DNA from: Pseudomonas segetis
Lineage (GTDB): Bacteria; Pseudomonadota; Gammaproteobacteria; Pseudomonadales; Pseudomonadaceae
Length of the DNA: 64,000 nt
Reading direction: 5' to 3'
NCBI RefSeq assembly: GCF_900188155.1
Contig: NZ_FZOG01000004.1
Coordinates: forward strand, 124,001 to 188,000
The notes under the pieces were generated by a model. It was not told the DNA's origin, made no database searches, and saw only the letters and a program-made list of their open reading frames with translations. The position numbers and the translations under genes are program-made. Positions 19,008-25,829 of this stretch are shown here, piece after piece (position 1 is the stretch's first letter; every line of letters begins with the position of its first letter).

Positions 19008-19648
19008 CAAGCGATAAGCCTGAAAAAAGCAAAATAAGCCTGTATCTGGATAGGCATACCCAAAAAATCGTCGCAGACTTGCGAAAGACAGCGACGAAAA
19101 ACCAGCAGGATTATTTTCCTACGAAGTAGAGTGCTCGGCCTTGGTTGAAGATGGCCGCTGGGATCGAATCCTTCCTCAGTCACTGACCAGTGATGGTAGA
19201 TGTAGATCCATTCGGGTAGGTACTTCGATGCCTGCAGCATGGCTTCCGAGGTCGTCATGTCGTTCTTGTAAGCATCAAGCGTGAACTGGTTGTGCCGGAT
19301 AAATATCGGCCCGTAGCTGCGAGGCGACGCCAAGAAGCTTGGTGACGCAGCGGGTGTATCCGCGAATGGGATAGGACGTTCCGCAAAGATATCTGCTGGC
19401 GTTGCGTACGAGCGCGAATGACCATCAGGGTATCGGCCGGTCTGCATACCCAGCTTTGACAAACCACCTGAGAAACTCTTTCTGCGGGCCTCCTCCACCT
19501 TCTGCTGGGCCAGAGCCGATGCCTCCTCTGGTGAGCCGGCCTGATCGGAAGGCACCCAGGCAACAACCTGAGTTGCCCGAGCCGGATCACTTGATCCACC
19601 CAGTAGCATCAAACCCAAGCCAACACCTGCGGCTGCGCCACCGCTCAT
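19007..19648 (-). CDS. Hypothetical protein with glycine-zipper start
   Basis: 213 residues beginning MSGGAAAGVGLGLMLLGGSS, a glycine-zipper or signal-like hydrophobic segment. A Pro/Ser-rich middle contains DGHSRSYATPADIF and the hydrophilic IFIRHNQFTLDAYKNDM. The last ~35 residues are unusually hydrophobic and basic and may be read-through beyond a lost stop. It lies 32 nt after a lipoprotein gene on the same strand, so the two probably form an envelope-associated pair. I do not recognise the family. The true start could be further upstream, since the ribosome site is weak. Confidence 0.5.
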   Translation of the reverse strand: MSGGAAAGVGLGLMLLGGSSDPARATQVVAWVPSDQAGSPEEASALAQQKVEEARRKSFSGGLSKLGMQTGRYPDGHSRSYATPADIFAERPIPFADTPAASPSFLASPRSYGPIFIRHNQFTLDAYKNDMTTSEAMLQASKYLPEWIYIYHHWSVTEEGFDPSGHLQPRPSTLLRRKIILLVFRRCLSQVCDDFLGMPIQIQAYFAFFRLIA

Positions 19649-19680
19649 GCCTGAAGGTGGTAAGACATATCCAATCGCAC

Positions 19681-19947
19681 TTAATCCAGCGTCCCTAGCC
19701 CTGCCACTGAGCTTTTGGTGAGGCTCACTCTATCAACTCCCCCTACCATCTCGATTGGAACGTCACGCTGCCCGGAAATCCCCATAGCAGTCAGAACGTG
19801 CATCGCATCCGACCATTTTTCCCTCGGTACATCCTTCGACTCAGGAAGCTGCACAGTCCTAGCCCCCTGGGTGCCAGAGCACCCAACCAGAAGAGCTACT
19901 GTAGCGGCCAACACGCCGATTCGGATCGTTGTTGATTTGTTACCCAT
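19681..19947 (-). CDS. Small lipoprotein, function unknown
   Basis: 88 residues from an ATG preceded by AGGGAG. MGNKSTTIRIGVLAATVALL leads into VGCSGTQ, a lipobox with Cys in the lipidation position. The mature part (RTVQLPESKDVPREKWSDAM) has no motif known to me. The pairing with the downstream glycine-zipper gene suggests a joint role at the cell envelope. Both are carried by the island and have no known relation to the defence genes. Confidence 0.65.
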   Translation of the reverse strand: MGNKSTTIRIGVLAATVALLVGCSGTQGARTVQLPESKDVPREKWSDAMHVLTAMGISGQRDVPIEMVGGVDRVSLTKSSVAGLGTLD

Positions 19948-20089
19948 GGAGTCACTCCCTGTGTTGATTGCCACAGCTTACGAAGGCTTCCAGGAAACCC
20001 AATGGCATAAGCCTATGAGCTCCGCAGGCTTGGGATTTCCAGACCTTGGCATAGCGTGTCATGCAACCTCATGCATGCGGAGCATCACC

Positions 20090-20455
20090 ATGGAATTTCG
20101 CCACTTAGGCAATGGACAGACTTTCCCTCCAGTAGCACCGAACGGTCGGATTTACACCGTACCTGTGACACAGGAAAACCAAGTAGAAATTTTCTGTCTG
20201 ACAGCTGCAGGCATTGTTGGAAGCGGCGTTACGGCGAACGGGGCTGAGATATCGGGCTTCTATTACGACGACGAGTCCTGGGAAATCATCCTGCGGAATT
20301 ACATCGGGAGGGGAATGCGTTTCCGTCGGGGTGTGCCCTGCGGAATCGTCGAAGACGGTTGCGAAACCCTCAAAACAAATATCCAAGGGTTCGCAATTCC
20401 AGTTTGCGTAATGAACCGCATTGCATACGAGCAGAAAAGGCTGCAGCAGACCTGA
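20090..20455 (+). CDS. Hypothetical protein (121 aa)
   Basis: ATG at 20090 with GGAG 7 nt upstream gives MEFRHLGNGQTFPPVAPNGR followed by a beta-rich region (IYTVPVTQENQVEIFCLTAA, GAEISGFYYDDESWEIILRN) and a basic end. The hydrophilic and beta-strand pattern with four Cys suggests a small soluble domain. It runs in the same direction as excisionase and integrase. The frame is open well upstream over the lipoprotein gene, but there is no supporting start there. No family is recognised. Confidence 0.5.
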   Translation: MEFRHLGNGQTFPPVAPNGRIYTVPVTQENQVEIFCLTAAGIVGSGVTANGAEISGFYYDDESWEIILRNYIGRGMRFRRGVPCGIVEDGCETLKTNIQGFAIPVCVMNRIAYEQKRLQQT

Positions 20456-20632
20456 GGGTTTTACAGGACAACCTGCAACCTGACTCGCGTCACGTCACTC
20501 CGCGCAGGCTCACCCACTTTCCCTGTCTGGGAAATCCTGATTTCAAATTCCGTCGCTTTTGTTGCCTGAAAGCGAAACACACGCCGGACAGCCGCCCGTA
20601 GCCTATCCGGGTAGCTCAAAGGAACTCGGAAA

Positions 20633-20823
20633 ATGAACCAATACAAGGTTAACCGCTGCGTTTACATGCACGAAGTCAACGACAAGTCGGAAGACAACGC
20701 TTTTCCAGCAAGCCGGAGTCAACTAACAGATACGTCATCCTGCGCGCAGTCGCAAACCCTGACGAGTCAGAACTAACGACATATGCGCTACGTGACCGTC
20801 AGGAAATTCGCCAGCGAGTCTAG
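20633..20823 (+). pseudogene. Small excision-module gene with a frameshift
   Basis: AAAGGAA precedes ATG 20633, which opens MNQYKVNRCVYMHEVNDKSE. Near 20700, in a TTTT run, the frame must shift to continue as FSSKPESTNRYVILRAVANP and DESELTTYALRDRQEIRQRV, ending at TAG 20821. The second half is too protein-like to be chance. In its own frame the first half runs out into noise and stops at 20776. The repaired protein would be about 63 residues and overlap the excisionase start. The function is unknown; it is likely an accessory of the excision operon. Confidence 0.65.
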
Positions 20824-21058
20824 CTACTCCGAAGACGCTATCCGCTCGAAGCTTCGCGACGGGATTTGGCGACTTGGAGAGATATGGATCAAAGCTCCGG
20901 ATGGCCGGACACTTCTTGATATTGAGGGATATGAGTCATGGGTAGAGACGGGAGGGGAGTTCGGGCGGTCTCCGATACGAGCATCGAAATCACGTTCATG
21001 TATCGGGGTGTCCGGTGCCGCGAGCGGATCACACTCAAGCCCACCGCCACTAACATGA
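20783..21058 (+). CDS. Excisionase-like DNA-binding protein
   Basis: About 91 residues starting MRYVTVRKFASESSYSEDAI, then RSKLRDGIWRLGEIWIKAPD and GRTLLDIEGYESWVETG. This is the Xis-like winged-helix pattern (YSEDAI.SK..DG.W), found directly before tyrosine integrases of Pseudomonas prophages and islands. It bends att DNA to direct integrase toward excision. The C-terminal 25 residues beyond ETGGEFG overlap the integrase gene by 121 nt. The excisionase itself is intact, but both neighbours are broken. Confidence 0.82.
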   Translation: MRYVTVRKFASESSYSEDAIRSKLRDGIWRLGEIWIKAPDGRTLLDIEGYESWVETGGEFGRSPIRASKSRSCIGVSGAASGSHSSPPPLT

Positions 21059-22126
21059 AAAAAGCCGAGCAGCATAAGGCAGCGATTGAACACGCGATAT
21101 CGATCGGCACCTTTGACTACTCGGTGACCTTTCCGAGGTCTGCCCGGGCGGCAAAATTTGCGCCTGAGGCCAGCCGGGAAACATTGAACGGGTTCTTGAC
21201 CAGGTGGCTTGAAGCGAAACGTAAGCACATCGCGAGCAGCACGTATGACAGCTATCGCAAGCTGGTAGTGCTGCGCCTGATCTCAGCCCTGGGCGACCAT
21301 ATGCTGGTCGATCTGAAGCGCAAGACGGTGCGCGACTGGCTGAACACTCTGCAGGTCGGCAACAAGACGCTGAGCAATATCCAGAGCTGTCTGCGATCCG
21401 CGCTCAACGACGCGGCGGAAGAGGAGTTGATCGATATCAATCCGCTTGCTGGCTGGACATACTCCCGGAAAGAAGCGCCACCGAAGGAAGATGATGTTGA
21501 TCCGTTCAGTCCGGAGGAGCAGCAGGCAGTACTGGGTGTCCTCTCGGGGAAAGCCCGCAACATGATGCATGTTCGCCCTATGGACAGGCTTGCGCACCAG
21601 CGAGTTGGTTGCCTTAGACTGGGGCGACATCGACTGGCTGCGCGAGGAGGTAACGGTGAATCACGCTATGACCCAGGCCGCAAAAGGTAAGGCCGAAGCG
21701 ACAAAGACCGCAGCGGGCCGCCGTAGCGTGAAGCTGCTGCGCCCGGCGATGGCAGCATTGAAGGCGCAGAAAGCCCACACCTTTCTCGCCGATGCCGAGG
21801 TGTTCCAGAATCCCAGAACGTTGCAGCGCTGGGCAGGGGATGGCCCGATCAGGAAGACGATGTGGGTCCCTGCCATGAAAAAGGCCGGCGTTCGTTACCG
21901 CCGCCCTTATCAAACACGCCACACATATACGTCGATGATGCTATCTGCAGGTGAGCATCCTATGAGGGTCGCCAAACAGATGGGCCACACCGACTGGACG
22001 ATGATTGCAAGAGTGTACGGCAGGTGGATGCCTGCCGCAGATACGAACACAGGTCAAAAAGCTGAGCGTCTATGGGCCCCTGCCGCTGATCATGAAGCCA
22101 TTAGCCGTGGAAGCGAACACTCCTAA
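20938..22126 (+). pseudogene. Tyrosine integrase of the island, frameshifted
   Basis: It starts at ATG 20938 behind GAGGG (MGRDGRGVRAVSDTSIEITF). An Arm-binding segment (YRGVRCRERITLKPT) is followed by a SAM-like core-binding domain (TLNGFLTRWLEAKRKHI). Near 21562 one extra base shifts the frame between RNMM and FALWTGLRTSELVALDWG. After the shift the catalytic domain reads on in frame +2 with Arg in GLRTSEL, RHTY, GHTDW and the likely nucleophile Tyr in ARVYGRWM. Because the catalytic half is out of frame, no active integrase is expected unless translation slips or the reference base is wrong. Its location in the island and the att repeat in ssrA mark it as the element's own integrase. Confidence 0.88.
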
Positions 22127-22367
22127 GGATTCGCCCGATCAAATCACTATTACGACTAACGGTCACGGACGCGCGCGGATTCAACATGACAACGTTGGAA
22201 ATCGGCTTCTCAGGCATCAACTTAAAACGGTGGTGAAGCGCGCCCGGCAGAGGCTGCACGAATTCTGGAAAATCACTCATACGCTCTGCAACGCCATGAA
22301 AATCCAGGGTAAGTTGGACGTGGTGTTCCATGCTGGCTTCCATAAGATTGAGGTCAGTTTCAGACAT
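22101..22367 (-). CDS. Small protein possibly coupled to the AvcD-like deaminase (88 aa)
   Basis: The ATG at 22367 lies 6 nt after the stop of the deaminase gene on the same strand, so translation may be coupled. The sequence MSETDLNLMEASMEHHVQLT continues LDFHGVAERMSDFPEF and ends basic. It has no recognised motif. Its 3' end overlaps the convergent integrase by 26 nt, and no strong ribosome site is visible. It is either a genuine accessory of the deaminase or a chance frame. Confidence 0.4.
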   Translation of the reverse strand: MSETDLNLMEASMEHHVQLTLDFHGVAERMSDFPEFVQPLPGALHHRFKLMPEKPISNVVMLNPRASVTVSRNSDLIGRILRSVRFHG

Positions 22368-22373
22368 TTTCAG

Positions 22374-23951
22374 TCACCGTTTGTTCAAGCCGGCGGATTC
22401 TAATGCTCTTAAGGTAAAAGCTTCAAGCGTATGTATAGCCTCAAGGGTGATAGATGTCACGGGAGAAGCCTCATGAACATGCATGATCCCCTTCTGATCC
22501 TTCCTACCCCCGGGGTGTGCTGAAAAGAATCGTAGGAATCTAGAGGGCGCGACCCCGTCAAAGGGCATCAAGCGTACCTTCGAATCGTCGCTTTCCCGCT
22601 CAGTAATGGAGTCAGAATGCAATCTAGTCGCCAAGCTTTTCCTGTAGGGCTCAAGAAAGTAGACCTCTTTGACGCCCGCAGCCACCAAATGCCTGGCACA
22701 AGAGTGACATGGGTAGGTGGTAACAAACAGTTTGCCATTCCTGATCTGTCCACCCTTGGTTTCTCCAGCAGTTAAAAGGGCGTGCATTTCAGCGTGCACT
22801 GCGCGCGAAAACTCAATCAAACTTTTCAGCTGAGAATCTTTTCTAAGCATTTCAAACGCGCGCGCCCTGTTGGACTCCTCCACCAGCCCGGTTGCTATCA
22901 AGCGATCGGCCATCGCATTTGCAATTGTAGTTTTCTCGTCATCGTTGAAGCACCTACCACCTTCAATATTCCAACACCTACGATCATCGTCAGTTGATGA
23001 ATTCTGATCGACGGTATGGTAAAGCCCGCCAAATGCTTTAGGAACGTCGTTCCAACCCGAAGCAAGAATTTCACCCTCAGCATTTGTGATCGCAGCGCCT
23101 ACTTGTCGAGATAGGCATGCAGAATTGCGTGCAGCTGAATAGGCCGCGTACATCGCTCGCTCATTTATAGTGGGCGTGATAATCCTCGTCCCGAGCATCA
23201 GTTCAAGAAATCGCCTTACCCTTGTATTGCGTTGCGAGTCTGTAGCAGAGTCAACCCGAAGAAAAAAGTCGCAGCGCGGAAACGTATCTTCGACACTCTG
23301 ACCGTATTTCACTTCCTCACCTGAGTCTCTGTCTATGAGCTTATGTACTTCATCATCAGGGCCTTTGATACGTGCAATTCGCTCAACTCGCATTTCGATA
23401 GGCGAGTAAACGCCTATGACATGTAGCATGTCACCGTAGACCGATCTTAAAAGTGCGAGCTCATCGATATTTTTTATTGAATCTATGATGTGGCAACACT
23501 TTCTTGGGGCTCGAGGCATTGAAACATCAGGATCTAATGCTGCATCAGGATCATTGCCTCGCAACTCAGCGTTTTGCGCCTCCTGATGCTCCGCCCTCGA
23601 TATCAGGATCTCTTGAATCGCTAGCTTAGCAAGCACCGCATTTCCGTATTCACGTCGGAGTTCGTTGCCAGCTTCGATGAGCCGATCTATTGATTTTTCA
23701 TGCTCTAACTTCTTCAATCGTCGAATCTGGTCGCTAAGGCGTAGAATTTTTACATCTACGTATCCAAAGTCAGTTCCTCGGAGTAAATCTTGAAATGTCT
23801 TTCCGACTTCGTGCAACGGCGTTCCCATGGGCCCACAAAGCGCAATCACAATCTCAGGGGTCAGGGACTTAAGGTACGCCCCCCGGTCATCAAACGCTGA
23901 GGTAGCGCCACCATCAGGATTGTTAGCAGCTGCGGCAAGGGGTACGGCCAT
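22374..23951 (-). CDS. Anti-phage deoxycytidylate deaminase (AvcD/DCD type)
   Basis: 525 residues with two parts. The N-terminal half is a P-loop-kinase-like domain starting EIVIALCGPMGTPLHEVGKT, with CCHIIDSIKN and YGDMLHVIGVYSP segments. The C-terminal half is a zinc deoxycytidylate deaminase with ARNSACLSRQVGAAI, HAE at His386-Glu388 and PCHSC at Cys415/Cys418. This architecture matches the phage-defence deaminases described as AvcD or dCTP deaminase, which deplete deoxycytidine nucleotides on infection. In the AvcID system an RNA (AvcI) lies just upstream and holds the enzyme inactive. Here only about 110 nt separate the start codon from attR. The gene sits at the island's right end, opposite in strand to the integrase. 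Confidence 0.88.
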   Translation of the reverse strand: MAVPLAAAANNPDGGATSAFDDRGAYLKSLTPEIVIALCGPMGTPLHEVGKTFQDLLRGTDFGYVDVKILRLSDQIRRLKKLEHEKSIDRLIEAGNELRREYGNAVLAKLAIQEILISRAEHQEAQNAELRGNDPDAALDPDVSMPRAPRKCCHIIDSIKNIDELALLRSVYGDMLHVIGVYSPIEMRVERIARIKGPDDEVHKLIDRDSGEEVKYGQSVEDTFPRCDFFLRVDSATDSQRNTRVRRFLELMLGTRIITPTINERAMYAAYSAARNSACLSRQVGAAITNAEGEILASGWNDVPKAFGGLYHTVDQNSSTDDDRRCWNIEGGRCFNDDEKTTIANAMADRLIATGLVEESNRARAFEMLRKDSQLKSLIEFSRAVHAEMHALLTAGETKGGQIRNGKLFVTTYPCHSCARHLVAAGVKEVYFLEPYRKSLATRLHSDSITERESDDSKVRLMPFDGVAPSRFLRFFSAHPGGRKDQKGIMHVHEASPVTSITLEAIHTLEAFTLRALESAGLNKR

Positions 23952-24094
23952 TTGGATTCCTTCCGTGTCAGATTTCCTTTTATCGGCGTAAAAGGCTCAA
24001 GCATGAGAATGACATATTTCCCCGACCCGGGCGAGAAATGACAGCTTTATGCCAGCATCTAGGCTGTAAGCCCCATTTTATAAGGCCTGGATGC

Positions 24095-24120
24095 GGGTTC
24101 AAATCCCCCCGCCCCCACCA
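24095..24120 (+). repeat. attR: second copy of the ssrA 3' end
   Basis: GGGTTCAAATCCCCCCG followed by CCCCCACCA. It differs from the true ssrA end at two positions (24112 and 24114). It marks the right end of the island; the divergence from the functional copy shows it is not under selection as tmRNA. Confidence 0.88.
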
Positions 24121-24133
24121 TTTGCAACACGAT

Positions 24134-24171
24134 AAGCCCTTGAAATTCCTGGCGATTTTCAGGGGCTTTTT
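24134..24171 (+). terminator. Terminator beyond attR
   Basis: AAGCCCTTGAAA (24134-24145) pairs with TTTCAGGGGCTT (24157-24168), then T. It was probably the terminator of ssrA before the island entered, or of an earlier element. Confidence 0.75.
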
Positions 24172-24379
24172 GCTTTCTGGGGGTTAAGTGTCGAAAAAGT
24201 GTCGAACCTGAAAAATCGACCAGCGATAAAGCAACGATTGCACGCCTGCTAAATACCAACTATTTTGCGCTTGCTACTACTTGCATGAGTGTAGTGCTTG
24301 GCCATGCAGTGCATCGCTGCTGGTACCGCCCCTGTACCGAATGGACACGCGGACTTCCTTAAATAATAAGGAGGCCGCC

Positions 24380-24757
24380 ATGGCTCAATCCCCTCTAAAA
24401 AAACACCGAAAATCCGCTTTCAATCGCCAAAATGGCAAATGCTGCTATTGCGGCTTTCAGATGTGGCAAAACTCCGCTGAGGAGTTCGCGACCCAACATA
24501 AAATTTCAGTTAAACAAGCCATGCACTTCCAATGTACGGCCGAACACTTGCGTGCGCGACAGGATGGCGGGAAAGACAGCTCTTTGAATATTGCGGCTGC
24601 ATGCAAGCGCTGTAACAGGTTACGCCACAGTAGAAAGACCGCACCTAGCCCAAGTGATTATCAACGCTTTGTGCAAAAGCGCCTAAATACAGGTGGATGG
24701 ATAGCAATTCCGCCGACAGCAAACCTCCCCCGAAGCAGAGCACCTGTCATTGAGTGA
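24380..24757 (+). CDS. HNH endonuclease domain protein
   Basis: 125 residues from ATG 24380 behind AATAAGGAGG. The zinc/HNH pattern is GKCCYCGFQM, then CTAEHLRARQDGGKDSSLNI and AAACKRCNRLRHSRK. These give two CxxC-type pairs, the catalytic His in EHL and the Asn in NIAAACKRCN. HNH proteins of this size accompany phages and restriction or homing systems. It lies outside the island's attR, next to an integrase tail, so it probably belongs to a second, older element. The earlier in-frame ATG codons lack a ribosome site. Confidence 0.78.
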   Translation: MAQSPLKKHRKSAFNRQNGKCCYCGFQMWQNSAEEFATQHKISVKQAMHFQCTAEHLRARQDGGKDSSLNIAAACKRCNRLRHSRKTAPSPSDYQRFVQKRLNTGGWIAIPPTANLPRSRAPVIE

Positions 24758-24976
24758 TTAGCTTAGAGGTCCTAACCTCACGGCATCCTGAAGGTGATCG
24801 GGTGCAAGGTGTGCATAGCGCATGGTCATGGCAAGGCTGGAGTGACCAAGGATTTTCTGCAGGGTCAGGATGTTGCCGCCGTTCTGGATGAAGTGGCTGG
24901 CAAAGGTATGCCTCAGAAAGTGCGCAGCCTGGCTCCGAATGTTTGAAAATGCCCAGAAGCAGACCAGAGCGGTCAT
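24758..24976 (-). pseudogene. Tyrosine integrase, C-terminal remnant
   Basis: The segment reads FLRHTFASHFIQNGG, NILTLQKILGHSSLAM and TMRYAHLAPDHLQDAVRL before a normal stop. It holds the RH, GH and RYAHL (likely nucleophile Tyr) boxes of a phage integrase C-terminus. No start, core-binding domain or first catalytic Arg is present, and the sequence before FLRHTF does not look like integrase. It is a fossil of an element other than the ssrA island, with a different integrase and the opposite strand. Confidence 0.85.
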
Positions 24977-25079
24977 GCATTCGTTGACTTACACCACCAC
25001 ACTGCAGCTGCGTTCGGGTAACCTTGAGCGCTATTCATTTCACAGCGGTCCGACTCTCTGAGTTGACTCTGGAGGGGTC

Positions 25080-25688
25080 ATGTCGAGAATTGTCAAAAAA
25101 GCCAATACTCAAGCCCGCGGTCGACTACGACGGCAACAATTAATCGCAGCTACCCGTCGCTTGCTTGCCAGCTTTGAACTTGACCAGATCACCCTGGCGG
25201 ATGTGGCTGCAGAAGCGGGTGCCTCCAAAGGCTCTGCCTACCATAGCTATGCGAACATCGCAGAACTGTATATGGATGTAGTCGGCGTAATTGGCCAGGA
25301 GCTGTTCGCGGCAGTTGCAGCCCCCATTGAAGAAGACCTGGATGATTGGCGTGACATCTTTGTGCTCTGCCTGCGCCGGGGCACGGCACTTCTTGTCAGC
25401 GACCCGGCTGCGCGCCAGCTGATCCATGGCCCCAAGTCCCCACCCGCAATAAAACGCAGCGACCGAGCCAACGATTTACAAGCGGCTCAAGTCATACTCG
25501 GGCATTTGCACAAGCTGGCCCATATCGAAACCTCAAGCCTGACTGCAGAGACACTCTACTTTGCAATCGAAATTGCAGATGTCCTGTATTGCCTTTCGGT
25601 CCAGCAGCATGGGGAAATCATCGAGCAAATGGCCCGCGAAGGCGAGCGAGCCGCCATCGCCTACCTAGAGCTTTACCTCCCTTCATAA
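25080..25688 (+). CDS. TetR-family regulator of the permease/kinase cluster
   Basis: 202 residues behind GGAGGGG. The N-terminal helix-turn-helix is RRQQLIAATRRLLASFELDQ followed by ITLADVAAEAGASKGSAYHS, typical of TetR repressors. The C-terminal helical part should bind a small ligand. It precedes a permease, a PLP enzyme and a kinase on the same strand with a 141-bp gap that contains a dyad, so it likely controls them. The ligand is probably the transported amine or a derivative. Confidence 0.88.
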   Translation: MSRIVKKANTQARGRLRRQQLIAATRRLLASFELDQITLADVAAEAGASKGSAYHSYANIAELYMDVVGVIGQELFAAVAAPIEEDLDDWRDIFVLCLRRGTALLVSDPAARQLIHGPKSPPAIKRSDRANDLQAAQVILGHLHKLAHIETSSLTAETLYFAIEIADVLYCLSVQQHGEIIEQMAREGERAAIAYLELYLPS

Positions 25689-25760
25689 CACCCGCCCAAC
25701 ACTGAGCGATAACCGCACAGGTTTAGCTCAGGCAGGATTGACTCGCCCATAACCGGACTA

Positions 25761-25779
25761 CAGACTGGTTTTGAGTCTG
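25761..25779 (+). promoter_or_regulatory. Inverted repeat before the permease gene, candidate TetR operator
   Basis: CAGACT (25761-25766) and AGTCTG (25774-25779) form a dyad 51 nt before the permease start, in the only gap between the tetR gene and its presumed targets. A related ACTC/GAGT dyad occurs at 25053-25063 just before tetR. Confidence 0.45.
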
Positions 25780-25829
25780 CTATCTCACTAATAACAATCT
25801 GGTCATCGCGACTGATAAGGGGAAAGACT

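Larger units (their letters stand above)
8833..24120. mobile_element. 15.3-kb genomic island integrated in ssrA, with defence cargo
   Basis: It is bounded by a direct repeat of the ssrA 3' end (8807-8832 and 24095-24120). Contents in order: AlpA-like regulator, broken DUF3987 gene, 1255-residue unknown protein, repeats, small membrane/zinc proteins, AbiEi/AbiEii pair, serine recombinase, orphan lipoprotein locus, excisionase, broken tyrosine integrase and AvcD-like deaminase. Integrase, DUF3987 gene and a small accessory gene all carry frame-disrupting lesions, so it is probably no longer able to excise by itself. It is likely a satellite-like or integrative element turned resident defence island. 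Confidence 0.85.

Noticed and set aside
19715..20089. The upstream extension of the 20090 hypothetical gene over the lipoprotein gene
   Set aside because: It runs antisense to a lipoprotein gene with a good signal sequence and start; the GGAG-supported ATG at 20090 is preferred.
24059..24259. A minus-strand frame coding VGAGGFEPASRPYKMGL
   Set aside because: This is the reverse reading of the attR tRNA-like end, a well-known false gene next to tRNA and tmRNA sites.
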